Source: Valencia hispanica (lineage: Eukaryota > Chordata > Actinopteri > Cyprinodontiformes > Valenciidae). Taken from it: a stretch of 64,000 nucleotides of DNA. The stretch is taken from contig OY747714.1 in assembly GCA_963556495.2 (NCBI GenBank), positions 49,018,041 through 49,082,040 on the forward strand, read 5' to 3'. The first letter of the stretch is position 1; each line of letters starts with the position of its first letter. A program made the translations under genes and the position numbers. Shown here one piece after another: positions 46,540-56,639 of this stretch. The notes below the pieces were generated by a model, which ran no database searches, was not told the DNA's origin, and saw only the letters and a list, made by a program, of their open reading frames with translations.

Positions 46540-47570
46540 TTAAATCCAGAATATAATTTAAGATCCTCCTTCTTACATACAAAGCCCTTAATAATCAAGC
46601 TCCATCATACATCAGAGATCTAATTGGTCCTTATGTTCCTAACAGTGCACTTTGCTCTCAGACTGCAGGTTTACTTGTAGTTCCTAGGATTTCTAAAAGT
46701 AGAATGGGAGGCAGATCTTTTAGTTATCCGGCTCCTCTCCTGTGGAACCAGCTCCCAGCTTTAGTCCGTGAGGCAGACACTCTGTCTATTTTTAAGGCCA
46801 GGCTTAAAACTTTCCTTTTTGATAAAGCTTATAGTTAGAGAGGCTTAGGTCATCCTGAGCTATTTCTGTAGTTATGCTGCTATAGGCTTAGACTGCTGGA
46901 GGACAGACTTACCAATTTTCTTCACTCTGCTACTTCCTTTTCTACTACTACTCTCCCGTTGTATTACAGTACATTCTGTTATTTCAACTGTAAACTTTGT
47001 TTTCTCTCAGTGTTTTTTTCTCCATAGAAGATATACCTGGTCTGGTATCCTGCTTGGCTGCAATGCCCTGTTGGACAGGAAGGCAGCGCATCGGATGATC
47101 CTCCCAGTAACTGAACATCCACATGTTATCAAGTTTTTACTTTCTGTAACATAGAAAATAGTCTTATATCAGATCTTCTGTTCCTTCTGTGTCTCTGCTC
47201 TTTCTTCTCAATCCCCCAGATGGTCGTGGCAGATGGCCGCTCCTACTGAGCTTGGTTCTGTTGGAGGTTTCTTCCTGTTAAAGGAGAGTTTAACAGGAAT
47301 GCTTGCTCAGTATGAGGGACTGCTGAAGGATTGCTGTAGGATTCCTGTGGATGGAAAGTCTGCCCAACCTCACACCAATGACTGACGAAATCTGCTGGGA
47401 TTCCTTAAATAGGAAATTGAAATGACTTCTTGTTAAGTGCCTTGAGATGACATCTGTTGTGAATCGGCGCTATATAAATAAACTGAATTGAATCTTTTTA
47501 AAGGAGAAGAAGAAAGAAAAGTCTGCAAACTTGGCAGGCAAATAGAAATGGGTTGAGTTTTCCCTCAGAT

Positions 47571-47918
47571 TTAAAACATTTTCTCAAACGTTTTCATCAC
47601 AAGTGATGTGAGTGCGACCAGTCTAAAATCACTCAATACCTTCGAAGTACTTGATTTTGGAATTGGGGTTACAGTTGAAGTTTTCCACAAAGATGGAATC
47701 TGACCATGATCTACACAAATTTGAAACAGTCTGCTAAAAACACCACTCAGATCAGTGGCACAATGGCGCAGGGTACGCCCACAGATGGCATCAGGGCCCC
47801 TCACTTTCCCCACCTTCACTTTTCTGAGTAAGGCAGTCGCCTGGTCTTTTGAGATTACAATCCCCCCCATTGGTTTAAGAGACTCATTACAAGCACAAAC
47901 CTTTACAAAAAGGTCCAC
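47571..47918 (-). pseudogene. LINE reverse transcriptase N-terminal remnant
   Basis: Shows 'GKVRGPDAICGRTLRHCA', 'LFQICVDHGQIPSLWKTS' and 'DFRLVALTSLVMKTFEKM', the first conserved blocks of CR1/Jockey-group reverse transcriptases. The active-site region is absent because the copy is cut at about 47567. Confidence 0.8.
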
Positions 47919-48413
47919 CCTCTCAAACCGACCAAAAAAAGAATTAACATTTGGCAGATCAGAATCTGGTACTCCTTTTATGCTAATAGGTTTATTGTTC
48001 CTTTTTTTAGTGACTGAAGGAAGCCATGCATTTCATGCCTTGCAAGGCTTCTCTAAGGTCACCACTGCTGTGCTTTTCTTCTATTTTGTCCTTATATTTC
48101 AGTTCAGCCTTCCTGATCTCGTCTCGTACTTCCCTAGAAACTGCTTTTTTCTCCAGGAGTTTTCCATCAGAGGAGTAGACTACTTTCTTTTTGTTAATGA
48201 TTGATTTAAGCCCTTTGTTTACCCATGGTCTGTTATTTGGATAAATAACATTTTTAATCGGACAAAAGAGTCAACAATAGTATAGTAAAGTAATATATGA
48301 AGAAACAGTGTCACATGACTTGTTAATGTCCTCACATGAGTTAAAAAATCTGTTCCAATCAGTGCACTCAAAACAAGCTTGAAGTGCTGAGACGCTGCCT
48401 TCTCACCAACACT

Positions 48414-48914
48414 TTACTGATTTCTCCACCTGGAGTAGTCACTTAAAAGCGGTCGTGTAACGGGCATTAAGTACACACAGTTATGATAGACGATCCCAGG
48501 AAGTGACAGTGTTTTATATGCACCACTCACTGAACCAAAGCACAGATCCAGAGTCGTATCCCTCTGTGTTGTGGCACAGGTGACATACTGTTCATAAGTT
48601 TTAAGAGTCTTATCAAGACAACTATGATTAAAATCACCCAGAATGAATTTCTGTGCATCTGGGCAAATAGTGTTGAGCCGGTGTGTGACGTCATCCATCA
48701 GTTGTGCAGCGGCGACAGCGTCACCGAACAGGTGAATGTAAACAATTGTGAAGAACAGCTGTTGGAACTCACGCGGCACATAAAATGGTCGAAGAGATAT
48801 TGACAACAGTTCAACAGTCTGGGGTATATATATCCTCTCTCGGACAACAATAGTTTTACAGTACCTCTTATTAACGTAGCAGCAAACACCACCACCGCGC
48901 TGTTTGATGGTCAC
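48414..48914 (-). pseudogene. LINE apurinic-type endonuclease remnant
   Basis: Contains 'RGGGVCCYVNKRYCKTIVV', 'VELLSISLRPFYVPREF', 'VYIHLFGDAVAAAQLM' and 'FILGDFNHSCLDKTL' (catalytic D and N), then 'TTQRDTTLDLCFGS'. The element's expected DHN block is altered near 'VYHNCV'. The N-terminal catalytic part lies upstream in broken frames around 48915-49060. Confidence 0.8.
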
Positions 48915-49073
48915 TTCCTTGTTTCAATCCAGCCTTAGCGGAGTCCCAAACCCTATAAGCATCAATCCTAATCCCAGACTGATTCAACGAGCCAGGATTC
49001 CGTGAAGACAAGAGGGCAGACAATTTTGATCTCCTGCCTGATCATGATCCAAGCCTCAAACTCGTCCATCTTG

Positions 49074-49721
49074 TTAGGGATCGACTGGGTATTTCCAAGC
49101 AAGACGGAGGGGAGAGCCGGCAAGTTGTGGCGATCCAGTAGACTCATGCGTTTTTAAAAGTCTTTGGTGTATTCTACCTCTCTTGGCTCTTTTGTGGGGC
49201 CTCTGCTTCATCACCAGGCCGTGGAGCTCCAGAAGAATATTCAGCAGAAGCAGGACAGTACTTCCCCCGGACGGTCGAAGTCTCATGAGCACCTCCTGGC
49301 TAAAGGTAATCCTTGGGAGGGCATCTTGCCAATGCGAGCTTGGTCCATTTCCAAACACTTGACAAGCACAAATACAAAATACAGTCCACAATGCAGCCAT
49401 AAAGCGCCCAATTGAAGCATCCACATTGTCATAGAATTGGGCTGACACACCAATCACACACCAAAAAACTTCCATTAAAACCAATACTCTGATCAGGTAG
49501 CTACCTGAGTCACACGCTGCCGAACTTCCCCGGAAGAAAAAGTGTGTTACAGCACTTACTTTTTCACCTGCCTTTTCAGTCATGCTAAATTTCAAAAGTG
49601 GGAAAACGTCATCTAAGTTATCACCTTCGTTTATCTCAAATTCCCCATTTATATTCATCTTACCGAGCAATGGATAAATGCCATCTTTTGTCTGGATCTG
49701 TTTTTCAGAGTATTTAATCAC
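49074..49721 (-). pseudogene. Unassigned LINE-associated frame
   Basis: A 215-residue open frame. Its C-terminal half ('DALPRITFSQEVLMRL') resembles the region leading into the endonuclease of this LINE type. The N-terminal half is hydrophobic in the middle and unrecognised. It is followed by broken frames into the endonuclease, so I treat it as part of the dead LINE and not as a host gene. Confidence 0.45.
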
Positions 49722-49748
49722 ATCCTGTTTCTCTGGTATGCTTCAGGC

Positions 49749-51628
49749 TTGTGGGACCCCTGAAGCAGCTGATAGGTACCGACAGGCCAAGCGGGATGCA
49801 GCTCGGATGGTTGCTGAGGCAAAAACTCGGGCGTGGGAGGAGTTTGGAGAGACCATGGAAAACGACTTCCGTACGGCTTCGAAGCGATTCTGGTCCACCA
49901 TCCGGCGTCTCAGGGGGCGAAAGCGGTCTGCCACCAACACTGTTTACAGTGGGATGGTGTGCTGCTGACCTCGACGCGGGACGTTTTGGGTCGTTGGATG
50001 GAATACTTCGAAGACCTCCTCAATCCCACCAGCACGCCTTCCAATCTGGAAGCAGGGTTTGGGGACTTGGGGTCGGGCTCTCCAATCTCTGGTGCTGAGG
50101 TCACCGAGGTCGTTAAAAAGCTCCTCGGTGGCAAGGCTCCGGGGGTGGATGAGATTCGACCGGAGTTCCTCAAGGCTCTGGATGTTGTGGGGCTGTGTTG
50201 GTTAACACGGCTCTGCAATATTGCGTGGACATCGGGGGCAGTTCCCTTGGATTGGCAGACCGGGGTGGTGGTCCCCCTGTTTAAAAAGGGGGACCACAGG
50301 GTGTGTTCCAACTACAGGGGGATCACACTTCTGAGCCTCCCTGGTAAGGTCTATTCAGGGGTTCTGGAGAGGAGGGTCCGACGGATAGTCGAACCTCGGA
50401 TCCAGGAGGAACAATGCGGTTTTCGTCCTGGCCGTGGAACACTGGACCAGCTCTACACCCTCAGCAGGGTCCTGGAGGGTGCGTGGGAGTTCGCCCAACC
50501 GGTCTACATGTGTTTTGTGGACTTGGAGAAGGCGTTCGACTGTGTCCCTCGGGGGGCCCTGTGGGGGGTGCTCCGGCAGTATGGGGTACCGGGCCCCTTG
50601 ATACGGGCTGTTAGGTCCCTGGACGACCGGTGCCAGAGTTTGGTTCGCATTGCCGGCAGTAAGTCGGGCTTGTTTCCAGTGAGAGTTGGACTCCGCCAAG
50701 GTTGCCCTTTGTCACCGATCCTGTTCCTAACTTTTATGGACAGGATCTCTAGGCGCAGCCAAGGCGTTGAGGGGATCCGTTTTGGTGGCCTCAGGATCGG
50801 GTCTCTGCTTTTTGCAGATGATGTGGTCCTGTTGGCTTCATCGGAGCGTGATCTACAGCTTTCGCTGGAGCGGTTCGCAGCCGAGTGTGAAGCGGCTGGG
50901 ATGAGAATCAGCACCTCCAAATCCGAGGCCATGGTCTTGAGCCGGAAAAGGGTGGGGTGCCTCCTCCGGGTCGGGGATGGGGTCCTTCCCCAAGTGGAGG
51001 AGTTTAAGTATCTGGGGGTCTTGTTCACGAATGAGGGAAAAATGGAGCGGGAGATCGATAGACGGATTGGTGGGGCATCTGCAGTTATGCGGGCGCTCTA
51101 CCGGTCTGTCGTGGTGAAGAGAGAGCTGAGCCAAAAGGCGAAGCTCTCGATTTACCGGTCGATCTACGTTCCTACCCTCATCTATGGTCACGAACTCTGG
51201 GTGGTGACCGAAAGAACGAGATCACGGATACAAGCGGCTGAAATGAGTTTCCTCCGCAGAGTGTCTGGGCTCTCCCTTAGAGATAGGGTGAGAAGCTCGG
51301 TCATCCGGAGGGGGCTCAGAGTAGAGCCGCTGCTTCTCCACATCGAGAGGAGTCAGTTGAGGTGGCTCGGGCATCTGGTCAGGATGCCTCCTGGACGCCT
51401 CCCTGGTGAGGTGTTTCAGGCACGTCTCACCGGGAGGAGGCCCAGGGGAAGGCCCAGGACACGCTGGAGGGACTATGTTTCTCGGCTGGCCTGGGAGCGC
51501 CTTGGGGTTCCTCCCGAGGAGCTGGAACAAGTGGCTGGGGAGAGGGAAGTCTGGGTCTCTTTGCTTAGGCTGCTGCCCCCGCGACCCGACCCCGGATAAG
51601 CGGAAGAAAATGGATGGATGGATGGATG
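49749..51628 (+). mobile_element. Rex3/RTE-type LINE, 5'-truncated
   Basis: Flanked by GCTTCAGGC (49740-49748 and 51629-51637) and ending in a TGGATGGATGG tail, the terminus of fish Rex3/RTE elements. The 5' part with the endonuclease is missing. It carries a long open reverse-transcriptase frame. It is very similar to the inverted copy at 53520-55139. Confidence 0.9.
49833..51599 (+). pseudogene. Rex3/RTE reverse transcriptase, 5'-truncated
   Basis: A 588-residue frame whose first ~35 residues are a frame-shifted lead-in; the true frame enters from 49678-49945, where one base is lost or gained. Reverse-transcriptase blocks: 'GKAPGVDEIRPEFLKAL', 'YRGITLLSLPGKVYSGVL', 'QCGFRPGRGTLDQLYTL', 'FVDLEKAFDCVPR', 'GLRQGCPLSPILF', 'LLFADDVVLLA'. 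A C-terminal region ('RRGLRVEPLLLHIERSQLRW', 'GRPRTRWRDYVSRLAWERLG') follows to the stop. The active-site FADD is intact, but the missing endonuclease makes this copy immobile. Confidence 0.88.
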
Positions 51629-51949
51629 GCTTCAGGCCATAGCTTTGAAGTTCTCTCGATATTGAATTTCTTCATCTTAAAACAATTTCAAAATCTGAAG
51701 TTCCTTTTCACGCTTTGCAAGTTGTTTCTTAAATTTCTGATTAGTCTTGTAATCAAGGGTTCTGTTCTCCATTAATTCAGTTGCCAAAAGGTCAATAATG
51801 GCAATTGTAGGCCACAGGGTAGTAAGATTCTTAGATCTTTTGGCGCATTTGGCTGAGAATGTTTTAAATTCCTTGGCATGTTCAGGATTTTTGATGCTTA
51901 AAATAGCTACTGGAGTTGCCGACACCTTAAAATAAGTTATAATTAGGTT

Positions 51950-53309
51950 TCAGCCTCATAATTAATTGAAATGTATCAAAAAAGGGCCTGTTTTATTACT
52001 ATTAAGCAATCAAACCAGCCGTTTTTCCTTCTCTCTCTTTTTAATCTGAACGGGAGGGAGCAATCTGCGGTGTCGGGGGCGGTGACTTGGGGAAGAGACT
52101 GGGAGGTGCTAGGGGAGGGATTTTGCAATGCTCTTAACAGCGCTGAGTATCTGTCAGATGTGTATGTGTGCGTGTATGTGTATCCAATCCTTTCTTATTT
52201 ATTTACAGCTTATAAACTGCAACTTTTTAGTAAAGTAACAATGTCTTTAACCCACTCAAGTTCTGTTATGTGTTTCGTAGACCACAGTGAACTATAGACC
52301 ACCGCCCTTTGGACCCCTGCCAAGTTTCAGTGCTGATATAAAGAGAGACACAAGCAGTTCTGAGAGGAAGTGCGGTGGGGGTTGACCAGGGTACTGGGGA
52401 AAGCTTGAAACAAGCTTGAAACACACACACAAAACACACAAAAAAATACAACTTTTGTCCCGGTGCTCAAAAAGCAGCACGGACAAAAAAAACCTGCAGC
52501 TCAATATGAAAAAATAATCAGTCATAGCACAGGGAGAAGAACACACACAAACCACTCTGACACACAGAGAGCAAACCCAACACCATGGATTTCTAGAAAA
52601 ATACAATCTTCTTTCTTTTCGTTAACGCAAAGCCATCAGTAAACATGAGACCAAGTTAACAACCAAATAAAAGCTAAAACCCTCAGAGCAAGGACATAAC
52701 TCAAACACAACATTCAAAAGGCATGATAACACGAAGCACTGATCCAGCATCCTCACAGTGCAGATATTTATCAGACACTTTTCATGCAGTCAAAAACAGT
52801 CAAGTCAGTAGTCTCTTGTCCAGTCTCTTCACAGAATCACAATAAAGATTTTGTTATCTGTGTGTCCAGGGAGTAATGAGAGTTATTCTGAAATATCTGT
52901 AAAAACCCTGTCCTGATATCTGCCTGGTTTCTCCCAGCAGCTAATCTCCTTTTCTGAGCAAGTTCTAATCTCTCCTTACCAGTGAAGACACTGCTTCTTC
53001 CCTGCTGCTGGCCTCTGGTCTTTACTATTGTGGCACTAAAGATATATAAAAATTTGGAAATAGAATTAGGATGAGAAGCAAAGCCACTTATATTCTTTTT
53101 CCACCTGTCAGACCATTCCTGACCCTGCTCTGTTTATTGTGGCAAAAAAGATTTCTTTCAAATATGTGGAAAGCAGTTCTGCACTGAAATAAAGGGGAAT
53201 TGGGATTATTCCTAGCATGAACTAACTACCAAGGGGAGTAAAATAGATCACATTAGCATTGTTAACCAGCTTAACAGTGGCATGTAATTACCTATCTATC
53301 ATTTAGCTA
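51950..53309. other. Intergenic, no gene seen
   Basis: AT-rich with GT-rich (52150-52190) and CA-rich (52420-52450) simple stretches. No exon, RNA gene or element boundary that I can support. Confidence 0.45.
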
Positions 53310-53328
53310 CCCCCCCCCCCCCCCCCCC
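53310..53328. repeat. Poly-C tract, 19 C
   Basis: Nineteen consecutive C, directly before the 5' part of an L2-type LINE. The length is likely unstable and error-prone in sequencing. Confidence 0.9.
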
Positions 53329-53519
53329 GTCAACCACACCGGCCCATCTGCTCCTTCTGCCACATCCTGATGTGCAGCTCAAACAGTTACCAAAAGTCCT
53401 ACCTCCAGTAAATCATACAGTCACTCCATCTCTAACCACTATTAATATGGCACTTTTAAATGTTCGCTCTCTGCCGAATAAAGCTTTTGTAATAAATGAC
53501 CTCATTTTAGACCAGAATC

Positions 53520-55139
53520 CATCCATCCATCCATTTTCTTCCGCTTATCCGGGGTCGGGTCGCGGGGGCAGCAGCCTAAGCAAAGAGACCCAGACTTCCC
53601 TCTCCCCAGCCACTTGTTCCAGCTCCTCAGGAGGAATCCCAAGGCGCTCCCAGGCCAGCCGAGAAACATAGTCCCTCCAGCGTGTCCTGGGCCTTCCCCT
53701 GGGCGTCCTCCCGGTGAGACGTGCCTGAAACACCTCACCAGGGAGGCGTCCAGGAGGCATCCTGACCAGATGCCCGAGCCACCTCAACTGACTCCTCTCG
53801 ATGTGGAGAAGCAGCGGCTCTACTCTACTCTACTCCGGGTGACCGAGCTTCTCACCCTATCTCTAAGGGAGAGCCCAGACACTCTGCGGAGGAAACTCAT
53901 TTCAGCCGCTTGTATCCGTGATCTCGTTCTTTCGGTCACCACCCAGAGTTCGGGACCATAGATGAGGGTAGGAACGTAGATCGACCAGTAAATCGAGAGG
54001 TTCGCCTTTTGGCTCAGCTCTCTCTTCACCACGACAGACCGGTAGAGCGCCCGCATAACTGCAGATGCCCCACCAATCCGTCTATCGATCTCCCGCTCCA
54101 TTTTTCCATCATTCGTGAACAAGACCCCCAGATACTTAAACTCCTCCACTTGGGGAAGCACCCCATCCCCGACCCGGAGGAGGCACCCCACCCTTTTCCG
54201 TCTCAAGACCATGGCCTCGGATTTGGAGGTGCTGATTCTCATCCCAGCCGCTTCACACTCGGCTGCGAACCGCTCCAGCGAAAGCTTTAGATCACGCTCC
54301 GATGAAGCCAACAGGACCACGTCATCTGCAAAAAGCAGAGACCCGATCCTGAGGCCACCAAAACGGATCCCCTCAATGCCTTGGCTGCGCCTAGAGATCC
54401 TGTCTATAAAAGTTAGGAACAGGATCGGTGACAAAGGGCAACCTTGGCGGAGTCCAACTCTCACTGGAAACAAGCCCGACTTACTGCCGGCAATGCGAAC
54501 CAAACTCTGGCACCGGTCATACAGGGACCTAACAGCCCGTATCAAGGGGCCCGGTACCCCATACTCCCGGAGCACCCCCCACAGGGCCCCCCGAGGGACA
54601 CAGTCGAACGCCTTCTCCAAGTCCACAAAATACATGTAGACCGGTTGGGCGAACTCCCACGCACCCTCCAGGACCCTGCTGAGGGTGTAAAGCTGGTCCA
54701 GTGTTCCACGGCCAGGACGAAAACCGCATTGTTCCTCCTGGATCCGAGGTTCGACTATCCGTCGGACCCTCCTCTCCAGAACCCCTGAATAGACCTTACC
54801 AGGGAGGCTCAGAAGTGTGATCCCCCTGTAGTTGGAACACACCCTGTGGTCCCCCTTTTTAAACAGGGGGACCACCACCCCGGTCTGCCAATCCAAGGGA
54901 ACTGCCCCCGATGTCCACGCAATATTGCAGAGCCGCGTTAACCAACACAGCCCCACAAAATCCAGAGCCTTGAGGAACTCCAGTCGAATCTCATCCACCC
55001 CCGGAGCCTTGCCACCGAGGACCTTTTTAACGACCTCGGTGACCTCAGCACATGAGATTGGAGAGCCCGACCCCAAGTCCCCAAACCCTGCTTCCAGATT
55101 GGAAGGCGTGCTGGCGGGATTGAAGAGGTCTTCAGAATC
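53520..55139 (-). mobile_element. Rex3/RTE-type LINE, 5'-truncated, inverted copy
   Basis: AGACCAGAATC flanks both sides (53509-53519 and 55140-55150), an 11 bp target duplication within the L2 endonuclease. The 3' tail is the complement of TGGATGGATGG. It is nearly identical to 49749-51628 in reverse orientation but starts about 240 bases further into the element. Confidence 0.92.
53545..55076 (-). pseudogene. Rex3/RTE reverse transcriptase, frameshifted near C-terminus
   Basis: A 418-residue open frame (53820-55076) carries all reverse-transcriptase blocks including 'LLFADDVVLLA'. It then meets a frame change near 53825 beside a short 'tctac' repeat, and the C-terminal region continues in another frame at 53545-53787 ('PRGRPRTRWRDYVSRLAWER'). 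Few residue changes separate it from the copy at 49833-51599, for example the order 'VRSLYDR' here against 'VRSLDDR' there. Confidence 0.88.
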
Positions 55140-55554
55140 AGACCAGAATCTTCATTGTTTATTTTTAACGCAAACATGGCTGAGTGCAGATGCCCCTGCT
55201 GTTCTTACAGACTCCTCCCCATCAAATTTTAACTTCACTTATTCCACAAGGAGTTGCAAAAGGGGAGGCGGAACTGCTTTTATTAGTTAATCAATGCTTT
55301 CTGCCAAACCAGTTTTATTTGATAATTTTAGCACTTTTGAATATACTGCAACTGTTTTTAGCACTCCTCAGATTTTATGTGTCACAGTTTATAGGCCTCC
55401 TAAAAAGAGTGCACTTTTTATTTAAGAATGTTCAGTTTTTATCAATTTTGCACAACTCTTATGAAAGAATAATTTTAGCTGGTGATTTTAATCTACATAT
55501 AGATAACATCTTAGACCCTTTATCAACAGAATTTTTTTTTAAAATGTCAATTAT

Positions 55555-56145
55555 ATGGATTTTAGTCAACATGTCACACAGCCGACTCACAACAGAGGAC
55601 ACACCCTGGACTTGGTCATCACATATGGCCTATACACCACTGTGTCCTCTGTTGTAGACTTGGCTGTCTCTGACCACTGCTCTGTGTTTTTTAATATCAC
55701 CATTTTTATTCAGAAAGAGATCTCTGTAAGAACTGTCAGGAAGCGCCATAAAACCCCTGAAGTGGCTGCAGGTTTTTGGGAAAATTTTGAAAAGTATCCT
55801 CCTATTGTTTTACCTGCCCCCTGGGATTTTATTGTTAATAATTTTAACAGAAGCCTTCAATCCGCTCTTGACCTGCTGGCTCCATTTAAAGTTATAAACA
55901 CACACTCAAAACTTACAACACAATGGAGAAATGAAGACCGTAAAAAATTAAAAAGTAGCTGCAGGGTGGCAGAGACAAAATGGAGGAAAAATAAAATCAC
56001 AATAAACCATCAAACGTACATCGAACGTCTCAAATCATATAATAACGCTGTAAGAAATTCCAGAAACGCATACTTTCCCAGAATCATCTCGCAACATAAA
56101 AATAATACCCAAGATTCTGTTTTCCCCTATCGACAACATTTTTAA
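55555..56145 (+). pseudogene. L2-type endonuclease C-terminus and linker
   Basis: 196 open residues with 'GHTLDLVITYGLYTTV', 'LAVSDHCSVFFNI' (SDH catalytic block) and a basic linker ('AETKWRKNKITINHQTYI'). The preceding catalytic part ('LAGDFNLHID') is in a different frame at 55184-55657, so a frameshift separates them. Confidence 0.8.
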
Positions 56146-56639
56146 CTGTACTGCTAATGCAAATCAGAAAACCTCCTCAAACACTCATTGTGAGGAGTTT
56201 GCAGACCACTTCAGAGGGAAGGTAGACATCATCAGATGAAATATTTTATCTTCTCAGAGTAACATGGTTTTAGACAAATCTGAGCGTGTGTCTCTACCAG
56301 AGGGAATGCTAGACAGTTTTGTCCCGGTAGAAGCTGGGACTCTAGATAAAATTTTCTCCTTAGTGAGGCCCACCATGTGTTTTGGACCCAATTCCCACTT
56401 CTTTTTTTAAGCAATTTTATGAATCTTTTAGGAATTAGATTTTAACCATTATGAATTGCTCCCTTCAGACGGGGGTCTTTCCTGCCGCCCCTGTTGAAGA
56501 AGAGCAATTTAGAATTTACTGATTTTAACAATTACCAACAGGTATCTAACTTACCATTTTTAAGCAAAGTTTTAGAAAAGGTTGATTTAATGTGAACCAC
56601 GGCCCCGAGATGGCCCTTCCCATGAGCAGTGTGGAGCTC

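Larger units (their letters stand above)
32463..47490 (+). mobile_element. L2-type LINE split by three nested insertions
   Basis: Pieces at 32463-32560, 42118-42687, 44505-46048 and 46544-47490 read on as one element. The order is endonuclease end, linker, reverse transcriptase, tail 'cgctatataaataaactgaa'. The gaps are a Kolobok-like element (TTAA), a hAT-type element (CTAGAACA duplicated) and a 487 bp TTAA element. Joining the flanks restores L2-like order each time. The element's own frame is broken, so it is the oldest layer here. Confidence 0.85.
47567..51950 (-). mobile_element. CR1/I-group LINE, broken, with Rex3 insertion
   Basis: Minus-strand remnants in order: an unassigned N-terminal frame (51677-51925), another (49074-49721), an endonuclease (48414-48914) and the start of a reverse transcriptase (47571-47918) that stops at about 47567. 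A Rex3 copy separates the first from the second with the duplication GCTTCAGGC. The 3' half of the reverse transcriptase is missing, where the L2 copy ends. Confidence 0.7.
53330..56590 (+). mobile_element. L2-type LINE, 5' part, interrupted by Rex3
   Basis: 53330-53519 leads into the endonuclease start ('NVRSLPNKAFVINDLIL'). It resumes after the Rex3 copy at 55140 ('LTQTWLSADAPAVL', 'GGGTAFIS') and continues through endonuclease motifs ('ILAGDFNLHIDN', 'TLDLVITYG', 'VSDHCSVFFNI') to a linker and a broken pre-reverse-transcriptase region. It ends near 56590, where the L1 begins. Several frameshifts make it inactive. Confidence 0.82.
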
